64,000 nt of DNA from Brevibacterium picturae (GCF_900105045.1 NZ_LT629739.1:1-64000), one strand, 5' to 3'; numbered from the stretch's first letter, positions 17,776-28,492 are shown. The notes: generated by a model from the sequence alone, not told the origin. Translations and numbers: made by a program.

Positions 17776-20700
17776 GCTCGGCTCACAGCGAGTCGTGTTC
17801 CGGCCGGCAGCTCCTCCGGGGTGAAGACCTGCCCGTCACTGTCAACCGCAGCGAAATCGAGCGAAGCCGCCAGTGTCTCGCCGGCGATGAGGTCCCGGTG
17901 GGCTCCCAGCGCGGCGGCCAGATCCGTCTCCGCCTCGATGGTCACCGTGATCCGATCCGAGATGTGCAGATCCAACTGCTTGCGGATTCCCTGAATGGCG
18001 CGGACGGTGTCACGGGCCACGCCTTCGGCTTCGAGCTCAGGGGTGACACGCGTGTCGAGAGCCAGGAAGCCGGAGTCCAGCGCTGCCAGCTCCATCCCCT
18101 CCGTGCCGGATTCGGCTACGGAGTCCAAGGTGTACTCGCCTTCGACCAGGTCGATTCCGCCACTGGTCACGGTGCCGTCCTCGGCCACCGACCAATCGCC
18201 GGCCTTCGAGGCCTTGATCACCTGCTGCACCTGTTTGCCCAGTCGGGGGCCAGCGGCGCGGGCGTTGATCACGAGGGTCTGTGACAAGGAGAATCCAGCG
18301 GCTTCGGCCTCGGCGACGTCGAGCACCTCGACCTCGCGGACGTTGAGCTCATCGGAGATGATGTCGGTGAACTCGGTGCCCAGGTCGGTGTCATCGGCAA
18401 CGGTGAGCTTGGCCAGAGGCAGGCGCACCCGAAGTTTGTTGGCCTTGCGTACGGACGACGCTGTTGAGCAGATGTCGCGGGTCAGATCCATTGCGGAGAC
18501 GAGCTCGTCATCGGCCGGGAACAGATCCGCGTCCGGGTAGTCGGCCAGGTGCACCGACCGTTGGCCGGTGAGTCCGCGGTAGATCTCTTCCACGGTGAAT
18601 GGCAGCAGCGGGGCTGCGACCCGGCAGAAGGCTTCGAGGCAGGTGTAGAAGACGTCGAAGGACTCGTGGGTCGCCTCGGTGCCGTCCCAGAAGCGGCGCC
18701 GCGACCGGCGCACGTACCAGTTGGTGAGCATGTCGAGGTAGCTGCGCACGAGTTCGCAGGCTGCCCAGATGTCAAGGCCTTCCATGGCATCTGAGAACTG
18801 AGCGATCAGGTCGTGGGTCTTCGCCAGCAGGTATCGATCGAGGACCTGGCTCGAGTCGTAACGAGCTTCGGCCTGGTAGCCGGCCTTTTGGCCGGCTGCT
18901 CCGTCTGCGGTGTTGGAATACGTGGCGAAGAACTGCCAGGTGTTCCACAGCGGGAGAACGACCTGCCGCACTCCGTCGCGGATGCCCTGTTCTGTGACGA
19001 CGAGGTTGCCGCCGCGCAGGATGGAGGAGGCCATGAGGAACCAGCGCATCGCATCGGAGCCGTCACGGTCGAAGACCTCGTTGACATCGGGGTAGTTGCG
19101 CAGCGACTTCGACATCTTCGCTCCGTCGGATCCGAGAACGATGCCGTGGGAGATGCAGTTGGTGAAGGCGGGTCGGTCGAAGATCGCTGTGGAGAGCACA
19201 TGCAGGAGGTAGAACCAGCCACGAGTCTGTCCCACATACTCGACGATGAAGTCAGCCGGGAAGTGGTTGTCGAACCATTCCGAGTTCTCGAATGGGTAGT
19301 GAACCTGGGCGTAGCTCATCGATCCCGAGTCGAACCAGACGTCGAAGATCTCAGGAATACGGCGCATCATCGATGCACCGGTCGGATCATCGGGGTTGGG
19401 CCGGACCAGATCGTCGACCCAGGGGCGGTGGAGGTCGACTTCACCGTGGTCGTTGACCGGCAGACGCCCGAAGTCGGCTTCGATGTCGGCCAGGGATCCG
19501 TACACATCGGTGCGCGGATACGCAGGGTCATCAGAGGTCCACACCGGGATCGGTGAACCCCAGAAGCGGTTGCGGGAGATCGACCAGTCGCGGGCGTTCT
19601 CGAGCCATCTGCCGAACTGCCCGTGCTTGACGTTGTCGGGCACCCAGTTGATCTGCTCGTTGAGTTCGACCATACGGTCCTTGAACTCGGTGACACGCAC
19701 GAACCAGGAGGACACGGCGCGGTAGATCAGCGGATTGCGGCAGCGCCAGCAGTGCGGGTAGGAGTGCTCGTAGGATTCATGGCGGATGAGCAGAGCCGAA
19801 CGCCCGGTCAAGGGGCCGGTGCTGTTGCGCAGGTTCTTGATGATGGCCTTGTTGGCGTCGAAGACCTGCTGGCCCGCGTAGTCGACCACAGTGGAGTCGA
19901 AGCAGCCGGCGTCGTCGACCGGACGGGTCGCAGTGATGCCGTAGGAGTCGGTGAGGTCCTTGTCCTCTTCACCGAAGGCCGGAGACTGGTGGACGATTCC
20001 GGTGCCTTCGTCGGTGGTCACGAAGTCGGCTTCGAGGATGGTGTGCATCCGCTCGCCGAACTCATCCTGGCGGCCCTCGAAGTACGGGAACGGCGGCTCG
20101 TACTCGCGGCCCAGGAGCTCACTGCCGGAGAAGGTCCGCAGCACCGTGGGGTTCTCGCCCAGCTCACGCTCGTAGGCGCCGAGGCGAGCCTCGGCGAGGA
20201 TCAGGGTCTTGCCCTGCAGCTCCTGTGCACCGTCTTCACCGGCGACGACTGCTGCCAGCGGGATCTCGGGATTGACCGCCACAGCCTGGTTGGAGGGGAC
20301 TGTCCACGGTGTCGTCGTCCAGATCAGGACCCACTCGTCGGAGTCCTTGAGTTTGTACCCGATGGTCACGGCAGGATCTTGGCGCGATTTGTAGACGTCG
20401 TCGTCCATTCGCAGCTCGTGGTTCGACAGTGGGGTCTGGTCTTTCCAGCAATAGGGCAGGACACGGTAGCCCTCGTAGACGAGGCCCTTGTCCCAGAGCT
20501 GTTTGAACGCCCAGATCACGCTTTCCATGTATTCGACGTTGAGCGTCTTGTAGTCGTTGTCGAAGTCGACCCAGCGTCCCTGCCGGGTCACGTATTCTTC
20601 CCATTCCTGCGTGTATTTCAGGACGGAGGACCGGCAGGCGTCGTTGAAGGCGGCCAGTCCCATGCCGCTGATCTGGGATTTGTCGGTGATGCCCAGCTGA

Positions 20701-21038
20701 CGCTCGGCCTCGAGCTCCGCAGGAAGACCGTGGGTGTCCCAGCCGAAACGGCGGTCGACCTTCTTGCCGCGCATCGTCTGGTAGCGGGGAACGACGTCCT
20801 TGACGTAACCGGTCAGGAGGTGACCGTAGTGGGGCAGGCCGTTGGCGAAGGGAGGACCGTCGTAGAAGACGAACTCGTTCTCACCGTTCTCGCCGGCGTC
20901 GCGCTGATCGATCGAGGCTTGGAACGTGTCGTCCTGTTTCCAGTAATCGAGCACGGCGTCCTCGATGGCCGGGAAATTCGGCGAGGCACTGAGGCCGAAG
21001 GCCGAGGTCGACACCTTGGGATACAACGGTTGCGTCAT
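17772..21038 (-). CDS. ileS: Isoleucyl-tRNA synthetase, eukaryote-like type
   Basis: Charges tRNA-Ile. The 1088-residue class I enzyme has the HIGH variant HYGH at 70-73 and KMSKS in [13 protein letters not shown] near residue 641, plus the editing domain and anticodon-binding region. HYGH and the NYP after KMSKS are typical of the eukaryote-like (IleS2) clade, also found in mycobacteria, which is less sensitive to mupirocin. Expression is controlled by a T-box leader. First gene of ileS-folC-DUF4233. Confidence 0.96.
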   Translation of the reverse strand: MTQPLYPKVSTSAFGLSASPNFPAIEDAVLDYWKQDDTFQASIDQRDAGENGENEFVFYDGPPFANGLPHYGHLLTGYVKDVVPRYQTMRGKKVDRRFGWDTHGLPAELEAERQLGITDKSQISGMGLAAFNDACRSSVLKYTQEWEEYVTRQGRWVDFDNDYKTLNVEYMESVIWAFKQLWDKGLVYEGYRVLPYCWKDQTPLSNHELRMDDDVYKSRQDPAVTIGYKLKDSDEWVLIWTTTPWTVPSNQAVAVNPEIPLAAVVAGEDGAQELQGKTLILAEARLGAYERELGENPTVLRTFSGSELLGREYEPPFPYFEGRQDEFGERMHTILEADFVTTDEGTGIVHQSPAFGEEDKDLTDSYGITATRPVDDAGCFDSTVVDYAGQQVFDANKAIIKNLRNSTGPLTGRSALLIRHESYEHSYPHCWRCRNPLIYRAVSSWFVRVTEFKDRMVELNEQINWVPDNVKHGQFGRWLENARDWSISRNRFWGSPIPVWTSDDPAYPRTDVYGSLADIEADFGRLPVNDHGEVDLHRPWVDDLVRPNPDDPTGASMMRRIPEIFDVWFDSGSMSYAQVHYPFENSEWFDNHFPADFIVEYVGQTRGWFYLLHVLSTAIFDRPAFTNCISHGIVLGSDGAKMSKSLRNYPDVNEVFDRDGSDAMRWFLMASSILRGGNLVVTEQGIRDGVRQVVLPLWNTWQFFATYSNTADGAAGQKAGYQAEARYDSSQVLDRYLLAKTHDLIAQFSDAMEGLDIWAACELVRSYLDMLTNWYVRRSRRRFWDGTEATHESFDVFYTCLEAFCRVAAPLLPFTVEEIYRGLTGQRSVHLADYPDADLFPADDELVSAMDLTRDICSTASSVRKANKLRVRLPLAKLTVADDTDLGTEFTDIISDELNVREVEVLDVAEAEAAGFSLSQTLVINARAAGPRLGKQVQQVIKASKAGDWSVAEDGTVTSGGIDLVEGEYTLDSVAESGTEGMELAALDSGFLALDTRVTPELEAEGVARDTVRAIQGIRKQLDLHISDRITVTIEAETDLAAALGAHRDLIAGETLAASLDFAAVDSDGQVFTPEELPAGTRLAVSRA

Positions 21039-21300
21039 GAGCGTCCTTTTGAGTCACTGCGGTCACTGTCACGAGGACGACATGTCTGCCGCGGTACCAC
21101 CTCGCTTATCCGCACCGAAAGACCGTCGGGTGCGACGGACGATCAGCGGATCGCTCATAGCCGGAGTGATGACGGGTCCAACCGCCCGGTTCTACTGGGT
21201 GCCCTCTCGCTGGCCGAGGTCGTCGGCGAGGGATGATTGCACTGTTCTTCCGGATGCTCCCCGGTGATGGCCGGATCACTGCACCCTCAATCGTATACCT
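21039..21300 (-). ncRNA. ileS T-box riboswitch, translational type
   Basis: On the minus strand, before ileS: a short stem I whose loop shows specifier ATC (Ile) at 21266-21268 between CCGG arms, a long linker, and the T-box sequence GAGGTGGTACCGCGG near 21089-21104. TGGT pairs with the tRNA ACCA end with discriminator A. Then GTCCT (21074-21078) can pair with the Shine-Dalgarno AGGAC (21043-21047). This is the layout of actinobacterial ultrashort-stem-I T-boxes, in which uncharged tRNA-Ile frees the ribosome-binding site. Confidence 0.88.
21290..21295 (-). promoter_or_regulatory. Candidate -10 box for ileS
   Basis: TACGAT on the minus strand, immediately upstream of the T-box leader. The -35 is unclear. 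Confidence 0.35.
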
Positions 21301-21351
21301 TGCCCCGGGGTGTCGACCACTCGCCCATCCGCAGTCACCGGACTCCCGAGT

Positions 21352-22107
21352 TCAGAGCCCCTTGTTGCGGGCGACTTTGTGCTGCGCGGCCTGGGCAATC
21401 GGCCTGATCACCATCAGGTCGACGTTGAAGTGGTGCGGTCGGGTCAGTGAGTAGACGACGGCATCGGCGACGTCGTCGGCGGTGAGCGGGTTCTCCACGC
21501 CTTCGTAGACCTTGTCGGCCTTGTCCTGACTGCCACCGACCCGTTTCAGGGTGAATTCATCGGTGGCGACCATACCGGGGGCGATCTCGATGACGCGCAC
21601 GGGTTCACCGGCGAGCTCGAGTCGCAGCGTCGCTGCGATCGAGTGTGTGCCGTGCTTGGCCGCGACGTATCCGCCTCCTCCTTCGTAGGCTTGGTGTCCG
21701 GCGGTCGAAGACATGACGACGATGTCTCCGCGCCCTGATTCCATCAGCGCGGGAAGGAATGCTTTGACGACTCGAAGGACTCCGAGGACGTTAACGTCGA
21801 ACATGTCACGCCATCCGTCGACTGAGGCCTCGGCGACGGTATCGGTGCCGAAGGCGGCTCCGGCATTGGCGACCAGAGAATGCACTGGTCCCCCAGCCAG
21901 CACTTCGGCGGCGAGGCTGGCGACTGCGGCGTCGTCGGTGAGGTCAGCGACGAGATAGCTGGCGCCGGTCTCCTCGGCCAGTGCACGCAGCTTCTCTTCC
22001 CGCCGCGCCACGGCGACGACGTCCCAACCCTGCTCTCGCAGCCGGCGCACGGTCGCCGCGCCGATTCCCGAACTCGCACCTGTCACAACTGCTCTGAGTG
22101 TCTCCAT
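21352..22107 (-). CDS. Short-chain dehydrogenase/reductase (SDR) family oxidoreductase
   Basis: A 251-residue NAD(P)-dependent oxidoreductase. It has the cofactor loop TGASSGIG at about 9-16, NAG (about 90), catalytic Ser in VMSSTAG and YVAAKHG (YxxxK). ATG 22107 follows GGAGGAG. The substrate cannot be told from sequence; the YdfG/serine-3-dehydrogenase-like subgroup is possible. It lies 140 bp downstream of the acyltransferase on the same strand. Confidence 0.9.
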   Translation of the reverse strand: METLRAVVTGASSGIGAATVRRLREQGWDVVAVARREEKLRALAEETGASYLVADLTDDAAVASLAAEVLAGGPVHSLVANAGAAFGTDTVAEASVDGWRDMFDVNVLGVLRVVKAFLPALMESGRGDIVVMSSTAGHQAYEGGGGYVAAKHGTHSIAATLRLELAGEPVRVIEIAPGMVATDEFTLKRVGGSQDKADKVYEGVENPLTADDVADAVVYSLTRPHHFNVDLMVIRPIAQAAQHKVARNKGL

Positions 22108-22247
22108 CGCTGTACTCCTCCATACATCTGGGTAGTTCCCGGCGCCACGTCTGATCCTGGGGTGCCGTACCCGATCGTGGGCACGATCGGTGGGGTGAGT
22201 TCTCAGTCTACGGTTGTCCGCACGAGGCGGGTAGAGGCCTTCACCCT

Positions 22248-23444
22248 CTAACCGCCGGTGGCGCCCGGGTCGGGACTCTGGTCCGGTTGGCGCGTTTCGT
22301 TCGGCTCCGGCTTCCGTGCTGACGCCGGTGTTTGGGCCCTCTTCATCGTCCGCGGCGGCCTCGGCATCGGCTTCGAATGGGGATTGCGCGGTCCCCCTTC
22401 GCCGAAGACGGCGCGCACGCCGGGGATCTTGACCGCCAGCCAGGTCACGACGACGCAGATGATCGTGTAGACGATCGGCATCGCGATCGCATGGACGAGA
22501 ACGCCGGGGACAGTCGACGGCAGACCCATGGCGTTGCGGATGGGGTAGAGCACGAGCGGGTGGAGCAGGAAGACCCCGAAGGAGTACGGGTAGAACCAGT
22601 GCAGGAGCCGGAAGCCGGTATTCATGTGGTGGTGGAGCAGGAGGTAGGCAGACACTGAGGCAACGACCACACCCGGAGAGAGGTACTCGTAGGGGAAGAT
22701 CCACGGCTTCTCGCCCGAGCCGAATCCGGCCCACACAATAGTGATCGCGATCGAGCCGGCAAATGCCAGCCATGACAGCATCACCCCACGAGACGACAGC
22801 ACCACGTCCCGCAGCACCCATCCGAGGATGTAGAAGCCGGCCATCGGCAGAAAACGTGTGGCGATGTTGGCCTCACCCACGTCGAAGACGATGCTCGCCA
22901 ATTGGTCGAGCATGCCGATTCCTAAGAAGATGAGTCCTGTTCCCCATTGCAGTCGACGCGATCCGTGGACGCTGAGCAGTCGGAAGAACGGTGTCAGCAG
23001 CGTCAGCCCGGCGAGCACATAGAGGAAGTAGAGCTGCACGAAAGGCGAACCAGTCAGGATTGCGAGTCCCGGGTTCCAGCCATCGTCGGCCGGGAGCAGA
23101 TAGAAGCGTCTGAAGACGACGTAGACGGCCGTCCAGAACACGAGGGGAATCCCGATTCTCCACACACGCTTGCTGAGGAACCTGCGGGGCTGACTGCCAC
23201 GTGCCGGATCCAATGCCAGCGCTCCCGCGATCATGATGAATACCGGCACCGACCAACGCGCGGCAGAATCGAAACCATTGGCCACCCACCAGTCGGGTCC
23301 CATGGACGCGTAGTTCTCTTCGACGACAGTTCCCAGCGAATGGATCGCGACGACTGCCACGATCGCGATCGCACGGGCCGGGTTCATCCACGCGGTCGAC
23401 GTGGGCGGCAGGTTCTCTGATCCGATTCTGTCCAAGGGCGCCAT
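22248..23444 (-). CDS. Acyltransferase 3 family membrane protein
   Basis: A 398-residue protein with about ten hydrophobic helices. It starts with the family pattern NPARAIAIVAVVAIHSLG, whose H35 is the conserved histidine of OafA/YrhL-type O-acyltransferases. It ends with an Arg/Pro-rich cytosolic tail of about 50 residues. It probably O-acylates a cell-surface glycan or lipid; the substrate is unknown. Single gene or paired with the SDR. Confidence 0.85.
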   Translation of the reverse strand: MAPLDRIGSENLPPTSTAWMNPARAIAIVAVVAIHSLGTVVEENYASMGPDWWVANGFDSAARWSVPVFIMIAGALALDPARGSQPRRFLSKRVWRIGIPLVFWTAVYVVFRRFYLLPADDGWNPGLAILTGSPFVQLYFLYVLAGLTLLTPFFRLLSVHGSRRLQWGTGLIFLGIGMLDQLASIVFDVGEANIATRFLPMAGFYILGWVLRDVVLSSRGVMLSWLAFAGSIAITIVWAGFGSGEKPWIFPYEYLSPGVVVASVSAYLLLHHHMNTGFRLLHWFYPYSFGVFLLHPLVLYPIRNAMGLPSTVPGVLVHAIAMPIVYTIICVVVTWLAVKIPGVRAVFGEGGPRNPHSKPMPRPPRTMKRAQTPASARKPEPNETRQPDQSPDPGATGG

Positions 23445-23581
23445 GCTTCAATATTCTCATTGTCGAACACTGATGCGACTCACACTCCGTTCAGCGAGTG
23501 TCATCTCCCTCAGCACCGAAGTTCGCTCACGACCTGTGATCGGTTTGGCCCCAGGCCTCCCGGGTGAGAAAATCAACAATT

Positions 23582-26227
23582 ATGAACACACCTGCCTTTT
23601 CGGACTCGACGCACGAGTCAGTGAACCTGCCGGACAAGCCGGCTCTTGAGGGACTTCGGGACAAATGGGACGCCGCGTGGAGCGACAACGGGGTCTATGC
23701 CTTCGACGTCGATACGAATCGCGAGCAGGTCTATTCGATCGACACTCCCCCACCCACGGCCTCGGGGTCGCTGCACGTCGGGCACGTCTTCTCCTACACG
23801 CAGACCGACATCATCGCCCGGTATCAGCGCATGCAGGGCAAGAACGTGTTCTACCCCCTGGGTTGGGATGACAACGGGCTGCCGACGGAACGGCGGGTCC
23901 AGAACTACTACGGGGTCACCTGCGACCCCACCCAGAGCTACGATCCGAATTTCGAACCGCCGGCGAAGCCAGCGAAGAACTCACGTGACTTCGTCAAGAT
24001 CTCACGCCAGAACTTCATCGAACTCTGCGAGACGCTGTCGGCCGAGGACGAGCACGTCTTCGAAGATCTCTTCCGCTCCACCGGCCTGTCAGTGGATTGG
24101 AACTACACCTACCGCACCATCGATGACACCTCCCGTTCCGTCAGCCAGAAGGCCTTCCTCACCGACCTGGCGAACGGTCATGCCTACTCTCAGGATGCTC
24201 CGACGATGTGGGACGTCACCTTCGGCACCGCCGTCGCGCAGGCCGAGCTCGAAGATCGTGAGAAGGACGGCGCCTACCACAAGGTGAACTTCTACCCTGA
24301 AGGTACCGACGGCCTCGCCGACACCTCGGCGGAACCGCTCGTGATCCTCACCTCCCGCCCGGAGCTCATCCCCGCCGTTGTGGCACTCGTGGCTCATCCC
24401 GAGGACGAGCGCTACACCTCTCACTTCGGAACCACCGTCGTCTCACCTCTGTTCGGAGTCAGTGTCGACGTTCGCGCCCACGAGCTCGCGAAGTCGGACA
24501 AGGGCACCGGCATTGCCATGGTGTGCACCTTCGGCGACCTCACCGACGTCACCTGGTGGCGTGAACTCGACCTGCCGACGCGCGCGGTCATCAACCGCGG
24601 CGGTCGACTCAATCTCGAGGTCCCGGAATGGATCGCGGCGTCTCCGAAGGCAGATGCCGTCGCCAACTACGAGAAGCTGGCGGGGAAGACGACGTTCACC
24701 GCTCGCAAGGAGATCGCCGAGATGCTCGTCGAGTCCGGTGATCTCATCGGCGACGTCGAAGCCATCACCCACCCTGTGCCGTTCTATGAGAAGGGCGACA
24801 AGCCCCTCGAAGTCGTCACATCGCGTCAGTGGTACATCCGCAACGGCGGTCGTTCGGCCGAACTCCGCGACGCACTCATCGCGCGCGGACGCGAGATCGA
24901 GTGGCATCCGGCGTTCATGCGCTCGCGCTACGAGAACTGGGTGGAGAATCTCAACGGCGACTGGTTGGTCTCGCGTCAGCGCTACTTCGGTGTGCCGATT
25001 CCACTGTGGTATCGCTTGGATTCGGCCGGAGAGCCCGATTACTCGGATCCGATCATTCCCGAGTCCCTTCCGATCGACCCCATCGCCGAGGTGCCTGCGG
25101 GCTTCACCGCCGACCAACGTGACGTGCCCGGTGGTTTTTCGGCCGATCCGGATGTCCTCGACACCTGGGCGACCTCATCGCTGACACCGCAGCTTCTCGG
25201 CGGTTGGAGCCGCGACGAAGACTTCTTCGCGAAGGTCTTTCCCTTCGATCTGCGCCCTCAGGGCCACGACATCATCCGCACCTGGCTGTTCTCAACGGTC
25301 GTCCGGGCGAACTCGCTCAATGATGTTGCGCCCTGGAAGCATGCCGGCCTTTCCGGGTGGATCCTCGACCCGGATCGCAAGAAGATGTCGAAGTCGAAGG
25401 GCAATGTCGTCGTCCCCTCGGACATCCTCGGCGAAGCGAAGCCGGGATTCGGTCCCGACGCGGTGCGCTATTGGGCTGCCAGCGCCAAGCTCGGCGCCGA
25501 CACGGCCTATGACGTGACGCAGATGCAGATCGGTCGCCGTTTGGCCATGAAGCTGCTCAACGCTTCGAAATTCGCGCTTGCTCAAGGTGTGCATTCCGGT
25601 CTTGTCGGCCAGCTCGGATCGGTGACCCATGATCTCGATCGGGCGTTGCTGACGAAGCTCGCCGAGGTGGTCGAGACCGCCTCGGCGCATATGGCGGCCT
25701 ACGACTATGCGCACGCTCTGCGTGCCGCGGAGAGCTTCTTCTGGGAGTTCACCGATGACTATGTCGAACTCGTCAAGGACCGCTCGTACGGGTCCACGGG
25801 CGAGGACGACCAGCTTTCTGCCCATGTCACACTCGCGACTGCTCTCGACGTGCTGCTGCGCCTGTTCGCCCCGATCATGCCTTTCGTAACCGAAGAGGTC
25901 TGGTCGTGGTGGCGGACGGGATCTGTGCACAGATCGCCATGGCCGGGAGACGAACAGCTGACACAGCCTGATTCGTCTGTGAATCCCGAACTGTTGGCCT
26001 CTGTCGCCTCTGTGCTCACCGAGATCCGACGAGTGAAGACCGAGGCGAAGGTCTCCCAGAAGACGCAGGTGCGCAGCCTCACCATCCATGCTCCGGCGCC
26101 CGTCGTTGCTGCGATCGAGAGCTCCCGGGGCGACTTGACTGCTGCGGGACGCGTTCAGCATCTCGTCACGGAGGACAAGGGCGAAGAGATCACGGTTGCC
26201 GAGATCGACTTCATCGCTCAGGACTGA
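23582..26227 (+). CDS. valS: Valyl-tRNA synthetase
   Basis: Charges tRNA-Val. The 881-residue class I enzyme has HVGH (about 64) in PPPTASGSLHVGHVFSYTQT and KMSKSKGN (about 600). GWDDNGLPTERRVQNYYGV resembles the archaeal/actinobacterial ValRS type. I chose ATG 23582 (MNTPAFSD); a GTG six codons upstream is possible. No T-box is visible upstream. Unlike many actinobacteria, valS is not next to folC; ileS takes that place. Confidence 0.95.
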   Translation: MNTPAFSDSTHESVNLPDKPALEGLRDKWDAAWSDNGVYAFDVDTNREQVYSIDTPPPTASGSLHVGHVFSYTQTDIIARYQRMQGKNVFYPLGWDDNGLPTERRVQNYYGVTCDPTQSYDPNFEPPAKPAKNSRDFVKISRQNFIELCETLSAEDEHVFEDLFRSTGLSVDWNYTYRTIDDTSRSVSQKAFLTDLANGHAYSQDAPTMWDVTFGTAVAQAELEDREKDGAYHKVNFYPEGTDGLADTSAEPLVILTSRPELIPAVVALVAHPEDERYTSHFGTTVVSPLFGVSVDVRAHELAKSDKGTGIAMVCTFGDLTDVTWWRELDLPTRAVINRGGRLNLEVPEWIAASPKADAVANYEKLAGKTTFTARKEIAEMLVESGDLIGDVEAITHPVPFYEKGDKPLEVVTSRQWYIRNGGRSAELRDALIARGREIEWHPAFMRSRYENWVENLNGDWLVSRQRYFGVPIPLWYRLDSAGEPDYSDPIIPESLPIDPIAEVPAGFTADQRDVPGGFSADPDVLDTWATSSLTPQLLGGWSRDEDFFAKVFPFDLRPQGHDIIRTWLFSTVVRANSLNDVAPWKHAGLSGWILDPDRKKMSKSKGNVVVPSDILGEAKPGFGPDAVRYWAASAKLGADTAYDVTQMQIGRRLAMKLLNASKFALAQGVHSGLVGQLGSVTHDLDRALLTKLAEVVETASAHMAAYDYAHALRAAESFFWEFTDDYVELVKDRSYGSTGEDDQLSAHVTLATALDVLLRLFAPIMPFVTEEVWSWWRTGSVHRSPWPGDEQLTQPDSSVNPELLASVASVLTEIRRVKTEAKVSQKTQVRSLTIHAPAPVVAAIESSRGDLTAAGRVQHLVTEDKGEEITVAEIDFIAQD

Positions 26228-26239
26228 CCGCTCACGTCT

Positions 26240-26307
26240 TGTTCCCGGGATCGCCTCTGTTCCAGGATCAGAACAGAAATCTCCGGGCCTTTGGGGGCCC
26301 GGGAACA
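26240..26307. terminator. Nested hairpin after valS
   Basis: Outer arms TGTTCCCGGG (26240-26249) and CCCGGGAACA (26298-26307) are perfect complements. Inside, TCTGTTC and GAACAGA (26256-26262 and 26271-26277) form a second stem. It lies just after the valS stop and is probably a terminator or 3' stabiliser. Confidence 0.5.
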
Positions 26308-26369
26308 TACGATGGATTCGACAGCTGAAGGAGTACAGGACTTCTTCATGGATGAAAGGCCCTTGAACT

Positions 26370-27059
26370 ATGAGAAGTGAACTGTTTTCGCAGCGGAATG
26401 CGGAGATCCAGAACCGGGAACGCTGGACTCTGCAGTCGAACAAGATGCTGCGTACCGTGATCACCCCCAATGCGCCCATGATCGCGACGAAGGGCGCCAT
26501 GGTCGCCTACCAGGGCGACGTCCACTTCACGCACCAGGGTTCGAAATCGGTCGGACAGTTCATGAAGAAGGCCGCCACGGGTGAGGGCGGCAACGTCATG
26601 AAGGCAGAAGGCCACGGCGAAGTGTTCTTCGCCCGCGAGGCCTCGAATATCTTCATGATGTCGTTGGAGGGACAGCAGGATGCGCTGACGGTCAACACGT
26701 CGAACCTGTTGGCTTTCGACGATGCCCTCAACTGGGAGATCAAGCGCATCAAGGGCGGAATCGGTGCCATGGCCAGCGGCTCCGGACTGTTCAACCTCGA
26801 GCTCAACGGTGTGGGCACTGCCGCCATCTGCTGCAAGGGTTCCCCCATGGTCCTTGACTGCTCGCAGCAGCCGACCTTCGTCGACCCGCAGGCGGCCGTG
26901 TGCTGGTCTTCGGCTCTGGCACCGCAGATCAAGACCGATGTCAGCGTGGGGACCTTCTTCGGGCGCGGCTCAGGGGAATCCGTTCAGCTAGCCTTCCACG
27001 GTCCCGGCTTCGTCGTCGTCCAGCCTGCTGAGAACGCCGTGTACTCCGCTCAAGCCTAG
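26370..27059 (+). CDS. AIM24 family protein
   Basis: A 229-residue beta-rich protein of the AIM24/DUF124 family, whose eukaryotic member is mitochondrial. Repeated glycine-flanked motifs such as GEGGNVMKAEGHGEVFFA and FNLELNGVGTAAI are visible. No signal peptide or membrane segment. The bacterial function is unknown. The ATG at 26370 has GAAAGG about 13 bp upstream. Stands alone between two terminators. Confidence 0.85.
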   Translation: MRSELFSQRNAEIQNRERWTLQSNKMLRTVITPNAPMIATKGAMVAYQGDVHFTHQGSKSVGQFMKKAATGEGGNVMKAEGHGEVFFAREASNIFMMSLEGQQDALTVNTSNLLAFDDALNWEIKRIKGGIGAMASGSGLFNLELNGVGTAAICCKGSPMVLDCSQQPTFVDPQAAVCWSSALAPQIKTDVSVGTFFGRGSGESVQLAFHGPGFVVVQPAENAVYSAQA

Positions 27060-27112
27060 CTCGATCAGGCTGCGGCACTCTGGGACAGAGCATTTCAGCA
27101 TCTGCGCATTTC

Positions 27113-27154
27113 GAGCCCGAGACGCCCCAAGATATACGGGATCGTCTCGGGCTC
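27113..27154. terminator. Bidirectional terminator between AIM24 gene and MFS gene
   Basis: A perfect 12-bp stem GAGCCCGAGACG / CGTCTCGGGCTC with an 18-nt loop between converging genes. Confidence 0.8.
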
Positions 27155-27189
27155 GTCGTTACCTCGGGCGCGTCGCGCTGTGCTGGGGG

Positions 27190-28479
27190 TCAGGTCACGG
27201 GTGTCCGTGACCGGTTCGCTCTCCCGCGATCCACGCGGTACCGGCGGAACGTCGGGAAGATCAGTGCACAGGCGATGACGAACACGATGACGATGAGGCC
27301 TCCTCCAGCGGTGGCGATGGTTGTGGTCGACACCTCCGCGATGGTTCCGTGCAGCACATCTGCGATGCGCGGCCCGCCCGCGACAACGACGATGAACACG
27401 CCCTGCATGCGCCCGCGCATGTCATCGCTGGCGGCTTCCTGCAGCATCGTGGACCGGAAGGCGGAGGAGATGATGTCGGCACCACCGCCCATGGCCAGAC
27501 CCAGCAGTGCCACGATGAGCGCTGCCATCCAGAACCCCGAGGCGAACTCCAGGGACAGCCCGAACAGTGTCATGGCCGAACCCCAGACGAGGATCGCTAT
27601 GATCACGGTCAGGCCCTGGCGTTCGACTCGTGAGACCCAGCCCGAGAAGATTCCTGCCAGAGCGCTGCCCGCCGCCAGAGATGCGAACAGCAGCGAGAAG
27701 ACGATGCCGCCGGCAGGAGGCCCTCCGAAGGTTTCGGTCGCGATCTGCGGGAACAGCGCCCTGGGCATCCCGAAGACCATAGCGATGACGTCGACGAGCA
27801 GGGAAACCATGACCACGGTGTTCGTTCCCAGGTAACGGAAGCCGTCGATGACCCCTTTGAAGCCGGAACGTGTATCGGGCTGTTTCCGAGGCACCAGTGC
27901 AGGCAGCCTCAGCACAGCGTAGAGGGTGGTGGCCAGGAACAGTGCGTCGAGGATGTAGAGCATCTGGTAGCCGAAGACCGGGATCAGCGCACCGCCGATG
28001 ACCGGGCCCGCCACCGCACCCAATGTCATCACCGTCATATTGAGGGAATTGGCGGCAGGGAGGAGCTCGAGTGGAACGATGGTCGGAAGAAGGGCGCCTT
28101 TGGCCGGCTGGTTGAGGCCGAAGAAGGCCTGTTGGAGTGAGAACACCGAGAGCAGCAGCCACACGTTGCCCAGCTCCATGACTGCGATGACAGCCAGCAG
28201 TGCACTGGCGACGATGAGACCGACCGTGGAGATGATGAGCAGCTTGCGCCGGTCGATGACATCGGCCAGGGAGCCGCCCCACAGACCGAACACGACGAGC
28301 GGAATCAGTCCGAAGATGCCGCTGAGGCCAACGTAACCGGAGGACCCGGTGATGTGATAGATCTGCGCCGGAATGGCGACGACAGTCATCTGGGCACCGA
28401 TGACGGTGACGATGTTCGCCGACCAGAGCCGGCGAAAGTCGGCGTATCTTAAGGGTCTGGTATCCGCGAACAGCCTCAT
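27190..28479 (-). CDS. MFS transporter
   Basis: A 429-residue major facilitator protein with about 12 hydrophobic helices. Loop 2-3 reads GLWGGSLADVIDRRKLL, the MFS motif A. The start RPLRYADFRRLWSANIV is typical of the enterobactin-exporter-like (EntS) group, which suggests drug, siderophore or small-molecule efflux. It begins 13 bp after the clpX stop with a weak ribosome-binding site, so it probably rides on the clpX transcript. Confidence 0.85.
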   Translation of the reverse strand: MRLFADTRPLRYADFRRLWSANIVTVIGAQMTVVAIPAQIYHITGSSGYVGLSGIFGLIPLVVFGLWGGSLADVIDRRKLLIISTVGLIVASALLAVIAVMELGNVWLLLSVFSLQQAFFGLNQPAKGALLPTIVPLELLPAANSLNMTVMTLGAVAGPVIGGALIPVFGYQMLYILDALFLATTLYAVLRLPALVPRKQPDTRSGFKGVIDGFRYLGTNTVVMVSLLVDVIAMVFGMPRALFPQIATETFGGPPAGGIVFSLLFASLAAGSALAGIFSGWVSRVERQGLTVIIAILVWGSAMTLFGLSLEFASGFWMAALIVALLGLAMGGGADIISSAFRSTMLQEAASDDMRGRMQGVFIVVVAGGPRIADVLHGTIAEVSTTTIATAGGGLIVIVFVIACALIFPTFRRYRVDRGRANRSRTPVT

Positions 28480-28492
28480 CTACTCAGGCATG

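Noticed and set aside
19623..21236. 537-residue plus-strand frame across ileS and its leader
   Set aside because: Antisense to conserved ileS; also crosses the T-box. Shadow.
22108..22821. N-terminal extension of the SDR frame
   Set aside because: The upstream part overlaps the acyltransferase gene in another frame and is Arg/Pro-rich. A strong ribosome-binding site marks ATG 22107.
25292..26500. 402-residue minus-strand frame over the valS 3' half
   Set aside because: Antisense to conserved valS; no motif, no ribosome-binding site.
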